Assembly: GCA_942159475.1 (NCBI GenBank)
Contig: OW804096.1
Location: 13,193,871-13,257,870 of the forward strand
Direction of reading: 5' to 3'
Length of the DNA: 64,000 nucleotides
Source: Sthenelais limicola
Taxonomy: Eukaryota; Annelida; Polychaeta; Phyllodocida; Sigalionidae
Numbering within the stretch: position 1 is the first letter of the stretch; every line of letters begins with the position of its first letter. Below, piece after piece: positions 21,597-32,953 of this stretch. The position numbers were made by a program, and so were the translations under genes. The notes beneath the pieces were generated by a model. The model was not told where the DNA came from, ran no database searches, and worked only from the letters and a program-made list of their open reading frames with translations.

Positions 21597-21828
21597 GGGT
21601 CAGATCTTCAGAAAATGTACAGTTCACCTTCACCAATTCTCTCAAATTAAAGACAAAAATCAGGTTCAAAATACTGTTCAACATAACCAAACAGATTGTT
21701 TGAATCAAGGCAATGCCGAATATACCCATATATACCTATATTATAGTGTTGATGATTTTTCAGTCCAATTTAGCAGTATTTACTAAATATGGTGATCTGC
21801 TAATTGTACATTTTTGAAAATCTGACCC
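21597..21828 (-). mobile_element. M1-family MITE (subtype E)
   Basis: Perfect 4-bp duplication CAAT (21593-21596 and 21829-21832). Subtype E has gttgatgatttttcagtcca and lacks the ctaggta block. Confidence 0.92.
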
Positions 21829-21940
21829 CAATGGGCTGATGGTTGGTCTGTATTGTGACTTTGAGAAGTTTTAGTACTCATAGGCTTGGTTTTATTACTT
21901 ATAGGGCCAGAGAAATGAATAAATAGATTAATAAATAAAT

Positions 21941-22200
21941 AAGTGTGTATCCGATTTAACCTTTAAAAACCTAATGACTTTTTGGGTGGATTTCTTTACC
22001 AAAAAGCTAATTAAAGCAGGAAAACAAGCTTTTCTAACTAGAAAACCCCAAAAGTTACATTTCCCTTGTTTAAAACAACTATTATTACCAAAAAGTCAAT
22101 TTATTTTAGGTCTGGTGGCACGATCAACCAGAAAGACTGTAGGTTGCTTACCCTTACTCAAAGAGAAATGTTATTACTCAAATTGTTAATTGTGAAAGAT
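21941..22200. mobile_element. M6-family element, partial
   Basis: It starts aagtgtgtatccgattta and shares the aaaagct.at.aaagcaggaaaac and catttccc.tgtt.aaaacaa blocks with the complete copy at 58940. The right terminus is not recognisable. The 71-residue ORF over it (21974-22189) is fortuitous. Confidence 0.65.
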
Positions 22201-22445
22201 ATTTACAGGTAAGTGGAATAACTTAGTTATTGCTAAGGAGGTCAATTGTGTTACTAGTATGGCAAGTTCTAGATATATAACTTAAGATTTCCACTACATC
22301 TACATTGGCTACCACCGGAAAAAGTAACACCATGAGCCAAAAAACTACCACCCAGATAACGAGTATTTTGGGGAAATACCATCCAAAATATCATCAACAG
22401 TAGAAACAGAAAACTAAATGAATTTGTTCACTGCATTTGTGTCAT

Positions 22446-22674
22446 GTCGGTATAAATGTGTGCGATCGGCAGTTTTACACATTTAGTGAAGTCGACTAGA
22501 TGAAGGTGAGAATAATATAAATACTAGGTGTATCTGAGTATAATCGGTATTCTGTGCCTTCAAACAATCTGTTTGATTGTGTTGAATTGAAATTTATACT
22601 TCATTCTTGTTTTAATGTGGTTTATAATTGGAAGGCTGGGGAAAGAAGAATTGTATATTTTCTGACGACCTGTC
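22446..22674 (+). mobile_element. M1-family MITE, strongly diverged
   Basis: The atcggcagttttacacattt and ttctgacgacctg ends and a gtttgattgtgttgaa middle identify it. Both outer ends are damaged. Confidence 0.65.
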
Positions 22675-22675
22675 T

Positions 22676-22800
22676 TTTGATTTGATTTGAAAACATTTTT
22701 ATTCAGGACCAAACACATTACATCGATTTTACAAAAAAAATCTACGTTTTCTAGATTGTTTTTTTTTTAAAGAAAAAAATCCTTTATTCAAAAACACCTG
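22676..22800 (-). mobile_element. Two LINE-like 3' tails, minus strand
   Basis: Read on the minus strand, one end is gaataaaaatgttttc followed by aaatcaaatcaa (22676-22705). A second is gaataaaggatttttttc (about 22770-22795). Bodies are not recognisable. Confidence 0.45.
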
Positions 22801-24110
22801 CCATCTGGGCATATACATGGCTAAATCATATTCACAAGTTTCTCATTTGGCATCATAAACACAGTTATCTAGAATCTTAAGGCATACTTCGCTTGTTGAC
22901 ATTACAGAAGTAGGAAGTTAAATAAAATAGAATCGAAAAATGTACGAGAAAATAAAACAATGGCTATGACTGCCGACGTGAGTTCTTTGAATGTCGTTAC
23001 AGTTAAATGTTCGAAACTTAATACTAACATGCATAGCAATTTGTAATGAGACGAGTAATTACATTGATGGACATAATGAGACATTATTCAGGTAAGACAA
23101 CATTCAGCATTGAAAAATACTAATAACCGTCCGTTTGAGACAAATTTATGTAATAAAGAAACAAATTTCTGAACTGCAGGTGAGGCCTAAGCAGTGATAG
23201 TAAATCAAAGTTAAAAACAATTATAAAAGCATAGTTATAGCGCCGTGCTCTTACATAGCACCGTTGTCCCTCTAAGAGAAAGGCTTATTTATAAGCACTA
23301 AATGAGGTACAAGCACTTCTTGCCTGTGTCCCTACTATACAATACTTAGGGAGCGACTAGAAGGAGATTAAGACATTTAATAGCGTGTGGAAACACCAGA
23401 GACTGCAGGGGCTGAGTGTTGTGCTTCAGTGCCCTTGCTGCTGCTCACTCTGCTTGTGTTCATGTGTTGCTTTATGCTGCAGGCCCGAGTGAACAGGGTG
23501 TGAAGTGTGGGAGCTATTGACTGCGGGCCTGTTGCACCACACATCTTTAGTGGATATATTCCTTCTGATGACACGCAGATATTCAAGAATGAACTTAAAA
23601 GAATATATATGGGTGTGCGACGTTTTTTCACCAACTTTTCTACGCCAATCTTTAATAAACTCCTGTACAAAAACTAATGGTCTAATTTAATGGCAAACTC
23701 AGATATATTACCTTCAAACCTACTAACTCTCAGATCGATCAAACAAGATATATTTTTTATGTTTCTAGCCGTTTGTTATTTTGTATGATCAGTGATAAAG
23801 ACACTTCAGGCTTTCTGTTATATATTTTCCATTTATTTCAGAACTGTTTATTTCAATATTTCAAAAAACTTGATAAACTTTTTGAATTCTGCCAAATTGT
23901 CCATGTTTTATAGCGTGGACCTATAGATGTAAGCTGCTTGTTAGCTTGTGCAGATTAGTGCTTGGACTTTACACCTGCCACAATGACCTCACACTTTATA
24001 TCACACATATTCCATTTTTTAAAGATTATTTCATTTCAATATCTCAAGAAACCATTATAAATGAATTGGAATAATCCTTCATATTCATAGTGGCTGGACC
24101 TATGCAAACG
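22801..24110. other. No gene recognised
   Basis: About 1.3 kb without a shared repeat. The most GC-rich part is 23390-23560. Overlapping ORFs on both strands at 23377-23690 show no motif. Confidence 0.4.
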
Positions 24111-24142
24111 TTCTATTATATATTCCGTTTCTTTACCAACAC

Positions 24143-24167
24143 CTGATGAAGCCCAATTTGGGCGAAA
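24143..24167 (+). ncRNA. Hammerhead-like core
   Basis: CTGATGA at 24143-24149, a perfect 5-bp stem II GCCCA/TGGGC with loop ATT (24151-24163) and GAAA at 24164-24167 match the hammerhead core. A cleavage triplet with stems I and III is not evident. An AATAAA follows at 24175. The flank attatatattccgtttcttta recurs 173 bp downstream (24287), as in a tandem terminal repeat. Confidence 0.4.
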
Positions 24168-24657
24168 GCTTGTGAATAAACCATAAAAAATCATAACACA
24201 GGGTTTTATTCCATCCCAATAAGGAAACATCAATTAAACTACCCGGCCCACCTAGTATAACACGATCACTTCTCACCTTCAAGATATTATATATTCCGTT
24301 TCTTTAGGTTTTTTTTTTAATTTCAATATTTCAAGAAACCGCATGACAAAATTCTGTCCAATTGTCCATGTTTTGGTAGCTTGACCTATAGATGTAAGCA
24401 GCTTGTTAGCTGGTGTGGATTAGTGGGGGGAGTTAACACCTTTAACAATGACTTGAGGCTCTCTGTGCTCCAGGGTGTGTAGGTGTTAAAGGATCAGTGG
24501 AGAAGTCAAGCCTCTGTGGTACCATTAGCTGTAGGGGCAATGTTGTAACGTAGTCCTTTAGTCTATAGTCCTTTACTGTATAGACGGTTGGTACTTGATT
24601 CTTTCCCATTGAATAAGAAGAAAATAAAACAAAAATTAAAACGTAAGAAACGCATAT
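24168..24657. other. No gene recognised
   Basis: Contains the second copy of attatatattccgtttcttta (about 24287) and diverged copies of a ccatgtttt.tagc.tg.acctatagatgtaagc segment (23901 and 24367), so 23850-24430 is a diverged ~465-bp direct duplication. Confidence 0.55.
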
Positions 24658-24705
24658 GGGTCAGATTTTCAGAAAATGTAAAATTGGAAGCTGAACACAT
24701 TAACT
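24658..24705 (+). mobile_element. M1 fragment (left end only)
   Basis: It has the first ~48 bp of an M1 element, then unrelated sequence. Confidence 0.7.
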
Positions 24706-24782
24706 CATTGGACCCCTAAGTTTGCCAGAGTTGGTTTTTTCATTACTTGTATTTTAAGGTTACTTAATTGTACTTGATATAT

Positions 24783-25020
24783 GGGTCAGATTTTCAGAAA
24801 ATGTACAATTGGCAGCTCTACACATTTAGTAAATTCTGCTAAATTGCTGCTGTAATTTGATCAATACTAGGTAAATTAGAGTATATATTCGGCATTGCAT
24901 TGATTCTAGCAATCTGTTTGGTTAGGTTGAACTGAATTTTGAACCTGATTTATGTATACAATTTTGGTTATTCTAGAGGATTGGTGAAGGCGAATTGTAT
25001 ATCTTTTGGTGACTTCACTC
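24783..25020 (+). mobile_element. M1-family MITE (subtype A, D-type right end)
   Basis: ATAT on both sides. It lies 6 bp from the next copy, which is in the opposite orientation. Confidence 0.88.
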
Positions 25021-25026
25021 ATATAT

Positions 25027-25261
25027 GGGTCAGCTTTCCAGAAAATGTACAATTCGCCTTTACTAATCCTCTTAAATAACCCGCATTTAAGACACAAATG
25101 AGCTTTAAAAAGCAGTTTAACCTAACAGAACTGATACTTTAAATCATTGCGATACTAAATATACTCAAATATACCCAATATTCATAATTTTTCACACTAA
25201 GTTAGGAGAATTTCCTAAATGTGTAGAGCCGCCAATTGTACATTTTCTGAAAATCTGACCG
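25027..25261 (-). mobile_element. M1-family MITE (subtype B)
   Basis: ATAT on both sides (25023-25026 and 25262-25265). Head-to-head with the preceding copy. Confidence 0.88.
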
Positions 25262-25265
25262 ATAT

Positions 25266-26329
25266 AGAGTATGTGGACACTAGCCCTATAGCTACATCAA
25301 TTGATTACATGCTAGTGAAGGCTCACACAAAGACACTCGTCCATTACGTGCCTCATCCACGTGCTGGAGTTTAACATCAGTGTGGAGAATTATTGTTCCT
25401 ACACTAAAAACTTATTCTCGCTTCACTTGAAAGCATTCATCACTGTTTTTATACTGTATGTGTGTAAGTGATTAAGTTACTTGGAGTAAATCTGTATGCG
25501 GGGAATAAAGGCATTTCAGTAAAGTGATGATGCCATTCTGGTTATTCCTTAAAATGTTAATGATTTATATTTTGTATTCAGATGAAAATGAGGATAAAAG
25601 ATAGGAACTGAAATGAATTGATTACTCGAAATAAATGAATCTTGTTAGAAATAATTTTGAGCTAATACATTGACTTTCAAAGATATTATTTAATGTATTG
25701 GAGTGCCATATAGGTATTCGTAGGATTAATATGATATTTTATATAATTTACATATATGCAAGTGCCCTATGTCAAGAGTTGAAAAGCATAATTAATTTGC
25801 AGCTTTGACTCTTACGAGAATAGATCCATCTTCCACCAGGAGAAGTTGCATGCTAATCACCATATCATTCCTTCGTAGAAATAAAAGATATCAAATCAAA
25901 TCTTTGGACATGGAAATGTCAGATCCAAGCTTTGCTGTATGTAGACAATGTAAAATCAATTAGAATAGTACTTACAATATAAAATAGACTAAATGAAATC
26001 GATTTCTCATCGTTCATTAACCATTCAACTACCATTGTAAACAGCACCATCTCTGTATTATTAACACTTGAATGTGTAATGTCACTTACATTTTTACGAA
26101 AATAAAGAATTCAATATTATCTCAGGTTGGGAGTACCCATGAATGTTTGTTAATTTGTCTGCCGTTGAATCTAATCTACTTGGACTGTATGACGAAACTG
26201 TATTTCTATGCTCCTGAAACTCTTTTTTTGTGATTTGGTATGTCGATGCCTTGTGCATCTGAACTTGTCTTTAAAAGTTTCATATCATATATCTTCTAAC
26301 TCTATGTATTACTTAGTTGATTATACTGT
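25266..26329. other. No gene recognised
   Basis: About 1.06 kb of AT-rich DNA. Part may be the degraded body of the retroelement whose tail follows. Confidence 0.4.
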
Positions 26330-26450
26330 TAGTGGTAGACCATCTGTTGATTTATGTAAATCTCTATTTCACATTGTTTAGCTTCAATTGAGAATAGTGT
26401 GCATTGCATATAATGTTTTGGCTAAATAAAAACTTTTGAATACAAATGTA
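26330..26450 (+). mobile_element. LINE-like 3' tail
   Basis: It ends in gcattgcatataatgttttggctaaataaaaacttttgaatacaaa-type sequence. The related tails at 39810-39865 and 52690-52745 share a tgtt...tgaataaaaatctttaaatac ending (here split by a few changes), so all three belong to one family. Confidence 0.5.
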
Positions 26451-27144
26451 GATATAGCCTGGCACAAATGAAACACGCTTTAAATAACAAAGCGCTTTTC
26501 TAAACTTTAGAATTCAGAGCTAAAATTGCTACCTAGAGCTCAATATACATAATAGACTACCAGCGATATCGCTCCCCCCACAGGGACCAAGGGTCCATTT
26601 CCATCCGAGCCCTTCCCTCTACGGGCCCAAAGCTCTGGTCTCCCCTGTGGTATAGACAAAGGTCCGGCCCTCCCCTATCATATGCCCCGGTCTCCCCCTG
26701 TACCGGTCATTTGGGACCACGTAAACCTGCTCTCTGATCTTTGGGCCCTCCCAGAGGATCCGGCCTATATTTAGAACATGGGGATACCCCACTTACCTGG
26801 ACCCGTTTCACTAACGAGTCAGGGTCTCCATTTCAACAGGGGATTTCCCATTTAATTACCCATAGTGCATTTGTTAGAGGGGATTTGCAGATACTCCATC
26901 TTGAAAGGGTGTACAGACGCAAGGGCCCAACGACGCAAGGGCCCACAGACGCTAAGGCCCACATTCACTGATTTTCAGTCGCTAGGGCCCACCCAAAATC
27001 GGACTCTAGGGCCCCAGCAGAAATAGTTCAATGAAACCATCAAATAGATGACTGTAACATAACATTATCCAAACAAATATTATTTGGAATTTCTTTGGTC
27101 AATATTCTAATGTTTTAAAAGTTTTGTTTTAAATGTTTTCATAA
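26451..27144. other. No gene recognised; short GGGCCC repeats
   Basis: A C-rich stretch (26570-26760) is followed by about five irregular copies of a 14-20-bp acgcaagggccca unit at 26915-27010. Confidence 0.5.
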
Positions 27145-27251
27145 AAAATAAATACGTCTGTCTGGTTATGGTGAACTGTATTTTGAACCTGATTTTTGTC
27201 TTAAATTTGGGTTATTTCTCACCAATTGTACGTTTTCTGAAGATCTGACCC
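27145..27251 (+). mobile_element. M1 fragment (right half, subtype C)
   Basis: From aaataaatacgtctgtctgg to gatctgaccc; the left half is missing. Confidence 0.75.
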
Positions 27252-27636
27252 AAATGTTGATAAAGTATGCATGTAAATAGACAGTATAATGTTTCTCAAT
27301 ATTTCCTAACAGCAGCAGTTCTCAGATTTTGAATATTTATTTTGTTCTACTCAATAAAGGGTCATTATTCCTGTTGTGAACTGCATTATTTCTTAATATT
27401 TTCCATACAGCAGAAATAAAGTTCTCAGATTTTAAATATCAATTTACAAGATTAGCTTCTCAAACAACTCCACCTCTCCATTAAGAGTGTGGGAGGGCTG
27501 ATACTTGAGGGCAGAAGAAGAGGGCATTGATGGAGAGGTCAAGTTACTAATTAAGGCCAGTCCAAGCAACTAATTAATTCCCATATTTCCACAGGCAAAA
27601 TTCAACAGTATTCATTTGAATATTCCTTCAGATTTC

Positions 27637-27675
27637 AATAAGGGATTTGGATGTGCCACTCTGATATCTGCCACT
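27637..27675. mobile_element. M3 fragment (one terminus)
   Basis: caataagggatttggatgtgccac matches the M3 left end with three differences. Confidence 0.4.
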
Positions 27676-27744
27676 GTGCTGATAAGATAACAATAAGATA
27701 ACAAAGAGAAAACTATATACAATAGAAATAGAAAACCACTATGT

Positions 27745-27974
27745 GGGTCAGATTTTCAGAAAATGTACAATTGGCAGCTGTACATATTTAGTAAATTTTG
27801 CAAAATTAGGCTGCAATTTCGCCAATACTAGGTAAATATGAGTATATTCGGCATTACATTGATTCTAGTTATCTGTTTGGTTAGGTTGAACTGTATTTTG
27901 AACTTTAAACTGAATTTCGGGTTATTTCAGAAGATTGGTGAAGGTGAATTGTACATTTTCTGAAAATCTGACCC
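27745..27974 (+). mobile_element. M1-family MITE (subtype A)
   Basis: Perfect 4-bp duplication ATGT (27741-27744 and 27975-27978). Confidence 0.93.
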
Positions 27975-28288
27975 ATGTACGCAGGTCTATGCCATTTAGA
28001 TTGCACAAAAAATTCAGACCAAAAAACAACTGGATATGGGTGGGATAAGACAGATTTCAAACCTCGGTCTATACCAGTTGCCATTATGCTATACCAATCA
28101 GAGAATGAATAGCAGCTACAATCGGAAAATATCAAAACACTAAAACAACTTCACCTTGAAATTCAATTCGTCAACAATCAAAATTGGAACAGAAACAAGG
28201 TTTATATCAAAATGAGTAAACTCCAGGGTGATTACATTTTTAAACAAATCATAATTGCAAAATGTAAAACTTCAGTTCTATAGGTCAA

Positions 28289-28331
28289 ACCAACGAGATT
28301 ATATTTAAGTGTTAAATATAATCTCGTTGGT
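28289..28331. repeat. Perfect 20-bp hairpin
   Basis: Arms 28289-28308 and 28312-28331 are perfectly complementary and separated by GTG. The word aggtcaaac precedes the left arm and ggtcaaac overlaps the end of the right arm. No T run follows, so it is not a Pol III terminator. Role unknown. Confidence 0.85.
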
Positions 28332-28439
28332 CAAACATTAAACACATTTGGTAAGATTTTTTTTCCCGTAATAGCTCAGAATGCAGATTTAACACTGTGT
28401 AAATAAAAGACTCGTTAAGAAAACGAGTTGCTTATTTTG

Positions 28440-28640
28440 GGATGTAGGTTAAGTAAACCTGGCGGATTAGTACAGAACGACGCCCTCTAGCGCCACACAA
28501 TCGACTCACATGCGACACCTGGTGCCAGGACAGGTAACGATGGATAGCCTCGTTCTCGCGTGGTCGTCCTAGCGACGTGGTGGGATGCCCGGATGATGGA
28601 TGAATGGCTTGTAGGGCGAGGTCTAGAGACGGAGAAAAGC
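28440..28640. other. GC-richer single-copy island
   Basis: The segment has many CpGs and no shared repeat, and contains a CTCF-like site. No ORF. It stands out from the AT-rich surroundings and could be regulatory. Confidence 0.4.
28481..28492 (-). promoter_or_regulatory. CTCF-like site
   Basis: The minus strand reads CGCTAGAGGGCG and fits the CTCF core. It is in the GC-richer single-copy island. Confidence 0.4.
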
Positions 28641-28652
28641 AGGGGGGGGGGG

Positions 28653-28800
28653 AGATTGGTTGCTTTACGCCCTTATCAACATATTTAATATGGTTATATC
28701 AAGGGCGGGAGAGCTGAGAGGGAGGCGGTTTATGATCTTACCCAGGAAATAGAGATAGAGAAAAAGGGAGAGAGAGACAGAGAAAAGAGAGGCACTTAGG
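28653..28800 (-). repeat. R5 repeat, reverse
   Basis: Starts agattggttgctttacgccc and ends in the CT unit (minus strand). Only one of the two 68-bp units is kept. Poly-G runs flank both sides (28641 and 28805), suggesting slippage at the ends. Confidence 0.8.
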
Positions 28801-28814
28801 CACAGGGGGGGGGG

Positions 28815-29033
28815 GGGGTGATTTCTTTTAAAGCTATACTAGCCACTTTCACGATACTGTTGGAATGAGGTTATCGATATTTTTGCTGCTTTTATATGTT
28901 TACTCAAGAATGTGAAGTCAGATCGACAAGCTGTGGGCGATAATAGGTGAATGTAAAAAAGATTTTGTTGAGCCACTGAAATATGCGAGTACTATATAGA
29001 AATATAGCAACATACATGTACGGCACTACACAT
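28815..29033. other. Nothing recognised
   Basis: AT-rich. It resembles 53100-53390: both have gcgataata.gtga, gagccactgaaat and a gcattaaaaacaacagggagaaat-type block (the last at 29283 after an M1 insertion). This is a diverged unnamed repeat. Confidence 0.5.
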
Positions 29034-29260
29034 GAGTCAGATTTTCAGAAAATGTACAATTGGTAGATCAACATATTTTGTAAATTCTGCTAAATCGGAC
29101 TGAAGAATCATCAACAAATCATCATGGGTATATTTGGTATTGCCCTGATTCAAACAGTCTGTTTAGTTATGTTGAACAGTATTTTGAACCTGATTTTTGT
29201 CTTTGGGTTTTTTGACAGAATTGGTGAAGGTGAATTGTACATTTTCTGAAAATCTGATCC
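29034..29260 (+). mobile_element. M1-family MITE (subtype E)
   Basis: Complete, with gagtcag and ctgatcc ends. Flanks ACAT and ATAT do not match. It interrupts the unnamed repeat shared with 53100-53390. Confidence 0.85.
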
Positions 29261-29618
29261 ATATGGTCTTTATGAAACCCTGCATTAAAAACAACAGGGA
29301 GAAATACTTTGTTTCTTCACAGGTATCTTCCAGTATATTCTGTTGTAAGTTTTGAAACTGGTCGTTACAACGCTAGCCCCCCCCCCCCCCCCCCCACTCC
29401 AAATGTGCATCAGAATGGAGGCCAATAGAAAGCAAAGAAGGAGTAACATTCAGGTCAAGGTGATGAGGAAAAAATGAATATTTCATCACTGGTGCTTCAC
29501 ACAGTTTTCTCTGGCTGCATAATATTTGAATTTGAAATTATTTTAAAGTTAGCTGACTGGTATTCTAGTCTCCAAGAAGGGTCACTGACACACTAAGGAC
29601 CAGTGCCACAACAGAGGA
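29261..29618. other. No gene; poly-C run
   Basis: A C homopolymer of about 19 bases at 29378-29396; the rest is unremarkable. Confidence 0.5.
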
Positions 29619-29857
29619 GGGTCAGAATTTCAGAAAATGTAAAATTCGCCTTCACCAATCCTCTCAAATAACCCACATTTAAGACAAAAATGAGCTTCAA
29701 AATCCAGTTTAACATAACAGAACCGATACTTTAAATCAATGCGATACAAAATAAACTCAGACACACCCAAAATTTATCATTTTTTAGCAGGCAGAATTTA
29801 GCAGAAATTACTAAATATGTAGAGCTGCTAATAGTACATTTTCTGAAAATCTGATCC
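29619..29857 (-). mobile_element. M1-family MITE (subtype B)
   Basis: Reverse orientation; complete; no clean duplication (AGGA/AGTT). Confidence 0.85.
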
Positions 29858-29884
29858 AGTTACATTTTCCTCAGTTTGCTGATT

Positions 29885-29957
29885 CCACCTAAGAAATCTT
29901 GTGAATAACATTCTTTGAAAAATATCCATTTTGCGAATCATTTTCCTGTACACATCA
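29885..29957 (-). mobile_element. M2 fragment (one terminus)
   Basis: It has agaaatcttgtg, then tttgaaaaatatccattttg and atcattttcctgtacacatca. Confidence 0.6.
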
Positions 29958-30001
29958 TAATGTATTTATAAGTATAGTGTTAAAAAGGGCGTAAAACAAC
30001 C

Positions 30002-30348
30002 AATAGGGGATTTGCATAGCCGCCATTTTGAATCTTGATTCGCATGGAATTGTGGGACTTATGGTAGTCTATAAAATCTATTGAAAACAGGTTATGTTCA
30101 GCATGGAATATTTATCCATGCTCTGAAATCAATACTTCTGTATTATACATGTTTTCATGACACATGTCTCCAACTTTCCAATCATGCACTTGGTTTTTAT
30201 ATATCATTCAAAAACTGAGATATTAATGAAATCATTCTTGCAATTTCGATAAAAAATCTTGCTAAATATTTGTATGCCAGATTTCAACAGAATATATCCC
30301 ATGATGCACTTTACAGACATGCGCAGTGGCACATGCAAACTCCCTATT
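30002..30348 (-). mobile_element. M3-family MITE, reverse
   Basis: M3 elements have terminal repeats (GC)AATAGGGGATTTGCAT and are 320-350 bp. This copy begins aataggggatttgcat and ends atgcaaactccctatt. It follows directly on the last ~20 bp of an R5 repeat (gggcgtaaaacaacc), so it inserted into an R5 copy. No target duplication is readable. Confidence 0.85.
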
Positions 30349-30434
30349 TCCACCCACCCTACCTCTCCCCAACATTCCCTACCTCGCCCAAACCGCCTAC
30401 ACACCTCTACACCCGCTACCAAAAGAACTTCTTG
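30346..30434. repeat. C-rich direct repeat, copy 1
   Basis: tttccacc...ctacctcgcccaaaccg.ctacac...ctaccaaaagaactt recurs at 30792-30866, about 440 bp downstream, with moderate divergence. Confidence 0.75.
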
Positions 30435-30466
30435 CGACTTGTGACTCATTTTTCTGTACACATCAT
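30425..30466 (-). mobile_element. M2 fragment (terminus)
   Basis: cttgcgacttgtgactcatttttctgtacacatca-type end only, overlapping the C-rich direct repeat. Confidence 0.55.
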
Positions 30467-30479
30467 AGGCCTATATAAG

Positions 30480-31148
30480 TATAGTATAGTGTTAAAGAGA
30501 TAAACCATTGTTCAACAGGGAAAAAAACGGAAAATAACATTTTGTTTAAACTTTGCCTCGTGAAAGAACATAGTTAAGTGAATTAAAAAAGCCAATAAAA
30601 ACAATATTTCACCAGCTTATTTTTCATTTCAGGGAGCCCTGAAATTAATGTCTGTTAACTATAGAAGACTAAGGGAAAATGACACATTTTACCGGGGTTT
30701 TTTTTCAGCATAAAAATGAAATGGAAAATAACCCTTTCTTAAAAACCTCTATAATAAACATAGCTAACATATTGCTTTACCCTTACAAGCAACCAATTTC
30801 CACCTTCTCGCCCTAACTTTCTCTACCTCGCCCAAACCGTCTACACAGCTACCAAAAGAACTTCATACATAAATATGTCCAAGTACCACAGTTATAAACC
30901 TCCTGCGGCAGGTTCCCCTGTCACAAGTGGAAACAGTGCTAACATATAGAGCCTCTCCTGTGGGTGTCAACGACGTCCCCTGCCCTTCATTACTGTCAAT
31001 GTCAGGCTATAAGGGACATTAAGGGCAGGGTTAAAAGCGTGATCATACTTGAATAATTACCCCTTGACTACAAGACATTGCTCCAGTCCCTGACAGCACC
31101 ACCCATGCAAGAAATGGAACTGTTTAAGTGCTTCTGGTGGTAGGCCTA
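30480..31148. other. No gene recognised; C-rich direct repeat copy 2
   Basis: Besides the second C-rich copy (30792-30866) there is a ggaaaat.ac..ttt block twice (30525 and 30721). No coding signal. Confidence 0.45.
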
Positions 31149-31760
31149 CTTGCATGCCTATAGACTGATGCCCTGTGTCTTGACCCTTTGGTAAATTGTA
31201 GTGAAGTTCTTGCATGCCTATAGATCGCTACTCAGTGTCCTGAGCCTTTGGTAAATTGTATAGTGAAGTTCTTGCATGCCTATAGACCACTGCCCTGTGT
31301 CCTGACCCTTTGGTAAATTGTATAGTGAAGTTCTTGCATGCCTATAGACTCATGCCCTGTGTCCTGACCCTTTGGTAAATTGTAGTGTAGTTCTTACATG
31401 CCTATAGACTGCTGTCCTGTGTCCTGACCCTTTGGTAAATTGTAGTGAAGTTCTTGCATGCCTATAGATCACTACCCCGTGTCCTGAACCTTTGGTAAAT
31501 TGTAGTGAAGTTCTTGCATGCCTATAGACCGCTGCCCTGTGTCCTGAGCCCTTTGGTAAATTGTAGTGAAGTACTTGCTGGCCTATAGATCGCTGTCCTG
31601 TGTCCTGACCCTTTGGTAAATTGTAGTGAAGTTCTTGCATGCCTATAGATCACTACCCCGTGTCCTGAACCTTTGGTAAATGGTAGTGAAGTTCTTGCAT
31701 GCCTATAGACCGCTCGCTGCCCTGTGTCCTGAGCCCTTTGGTAAATTTTAGTGAAGTTGT
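31149..31760. repeat. 60-bp tandem repeat, ~10 copies
   Basis: Units start with cttgcatgcctatag at 31149, 31209, 31271, 31333, 31393, 31453, 31513, 31574, 31634 and 31694. Lengths are 59-63 bp, mostly 60. Because 60 is a multiple of three, minus-strand frames stay open and give a 20-residue repeat (RTSLQFTKGSGHR...); the 61-62-bp units break them. No promoter or start context supports translation. Confidence 0.95.
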
Positions 31761-32483
31761 TGAAAACTGTCATCAGGTTCTGCAAGGGCCCGTTGCATAT
31801 CAAATCGTTTGCTACATTTCCTTGCCCAGCAGCTGGTTATGAACTTTTCGGGAAGGAATTTGCTATACAAACAATGCTAATTCTTTATTCCTACTGTAGG
31901 AATCTCTTACCTAAGCAAGGACACAATAGCTCAGCAAGAAACACTTTAGCAAGGATATCTTATGCAACAGGACCCAGGACTGCTAGTGAAGGAAACTCCT
32001 ATAAGGATGAATCCAAACTCAGGAGTCTCAGGAACCAGAGTATCCTGCCATAAACATAAATTACCATGTATTGTATAGTATTTCTGTTTCGTACATGGTT
32101 TTTTTTTGCATTTGTGGTTTTGTAATTAGTACATTCTCCTCTGACACATCATACATAGTGAATTTACATTTCATTTCATTTAAGATATTATACATATATA
32201 TTTGGAAGAACAATTGAGAAAAATTGATGTCAAGTTTTTGATTAGGACCAAGAGGACGTTTTCTTGATATACGATAACCCTATTAAAGTTGATTTCCTAG
32301 TTAAAATTAGTTAGCATTGTGTCTAACCATTTCACTCACTGTGGATAAGTAGGTGCTATCAAATATGTATAAATAAGTAGGGATGAAACTCAATTTTTTG
32401 GTTGTCAACCCTTGAAATACTTTACACATACCTTTGTGAAAGATTGATGCCAAGGTTTGATACGAATCAAAAGTATCATATAT
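31761..32483. other. No gene recognised
   Basis: Contains a gcaagggcccgttgcat word (31782) related to gcaacgggcccc at 51358 and 61750, each beside taaggatttg/taagtaaggg sequence. This is a short dispersed repeat I cannot delimit. Confidence 0.45.
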
Positions 32484-32719
32484 GGGTCAGATTTTCAGAA
32501 AATGTACAATTGGCGGCTGTACACATTTAGTAAATTCTGCTAAATTAGGCTGCAATTGGGTCAATACTAGGTAAATTCGAGTATATTAGGCATTACATTG
32601 AATTTAGCAATCTGTTTCGGCTAGGTTTAACTGTATTTTGAGCTTTATTTTCGTCTAAAATTTGGGTTATTTGAGAAGACTGGCCAAGTTGAATTCTACA
32701 TTTTCTGAAAATCTGACCC
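32484..32719 (+). mobile_element. M1-family MITE (subtype A)
   Basis: ATAT on both sides; both termini intact. Confidence 0.92.
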
Positions 32720-32953
32720 ATATAATATACTCTAAAGCTTTCTTGAAATAGAATAACCCAATTAAAGTTGACTTCTCAGTTAGAATCGCTCAAGAACTAA
32801 AGAAACTGCATTGGTATCCTAGCATTCTGTCAAGCCATTGGCCTCACTGGGGAGAAGTAGGAGCTATCAAATATGTATAAATAGGATATAAAGCAGTCAA
32901 CTGTAGACGTGATTCACTGGTTTGACTAATCACAATGTCTTGGAAGGCCTTTA

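Noticed and set aside
24036..24233. 65-residue minus-strand ORF over the hammerhead-like site
   Set aside because: No motif; explained by the repeat sequence around the ribozyme-like core.
31149..31760. CRISPR-like array
   Set aside because: Units are 60 bp with no spacer of independent sequence, and the DNA is eukaryotic; it is a minisatellite.
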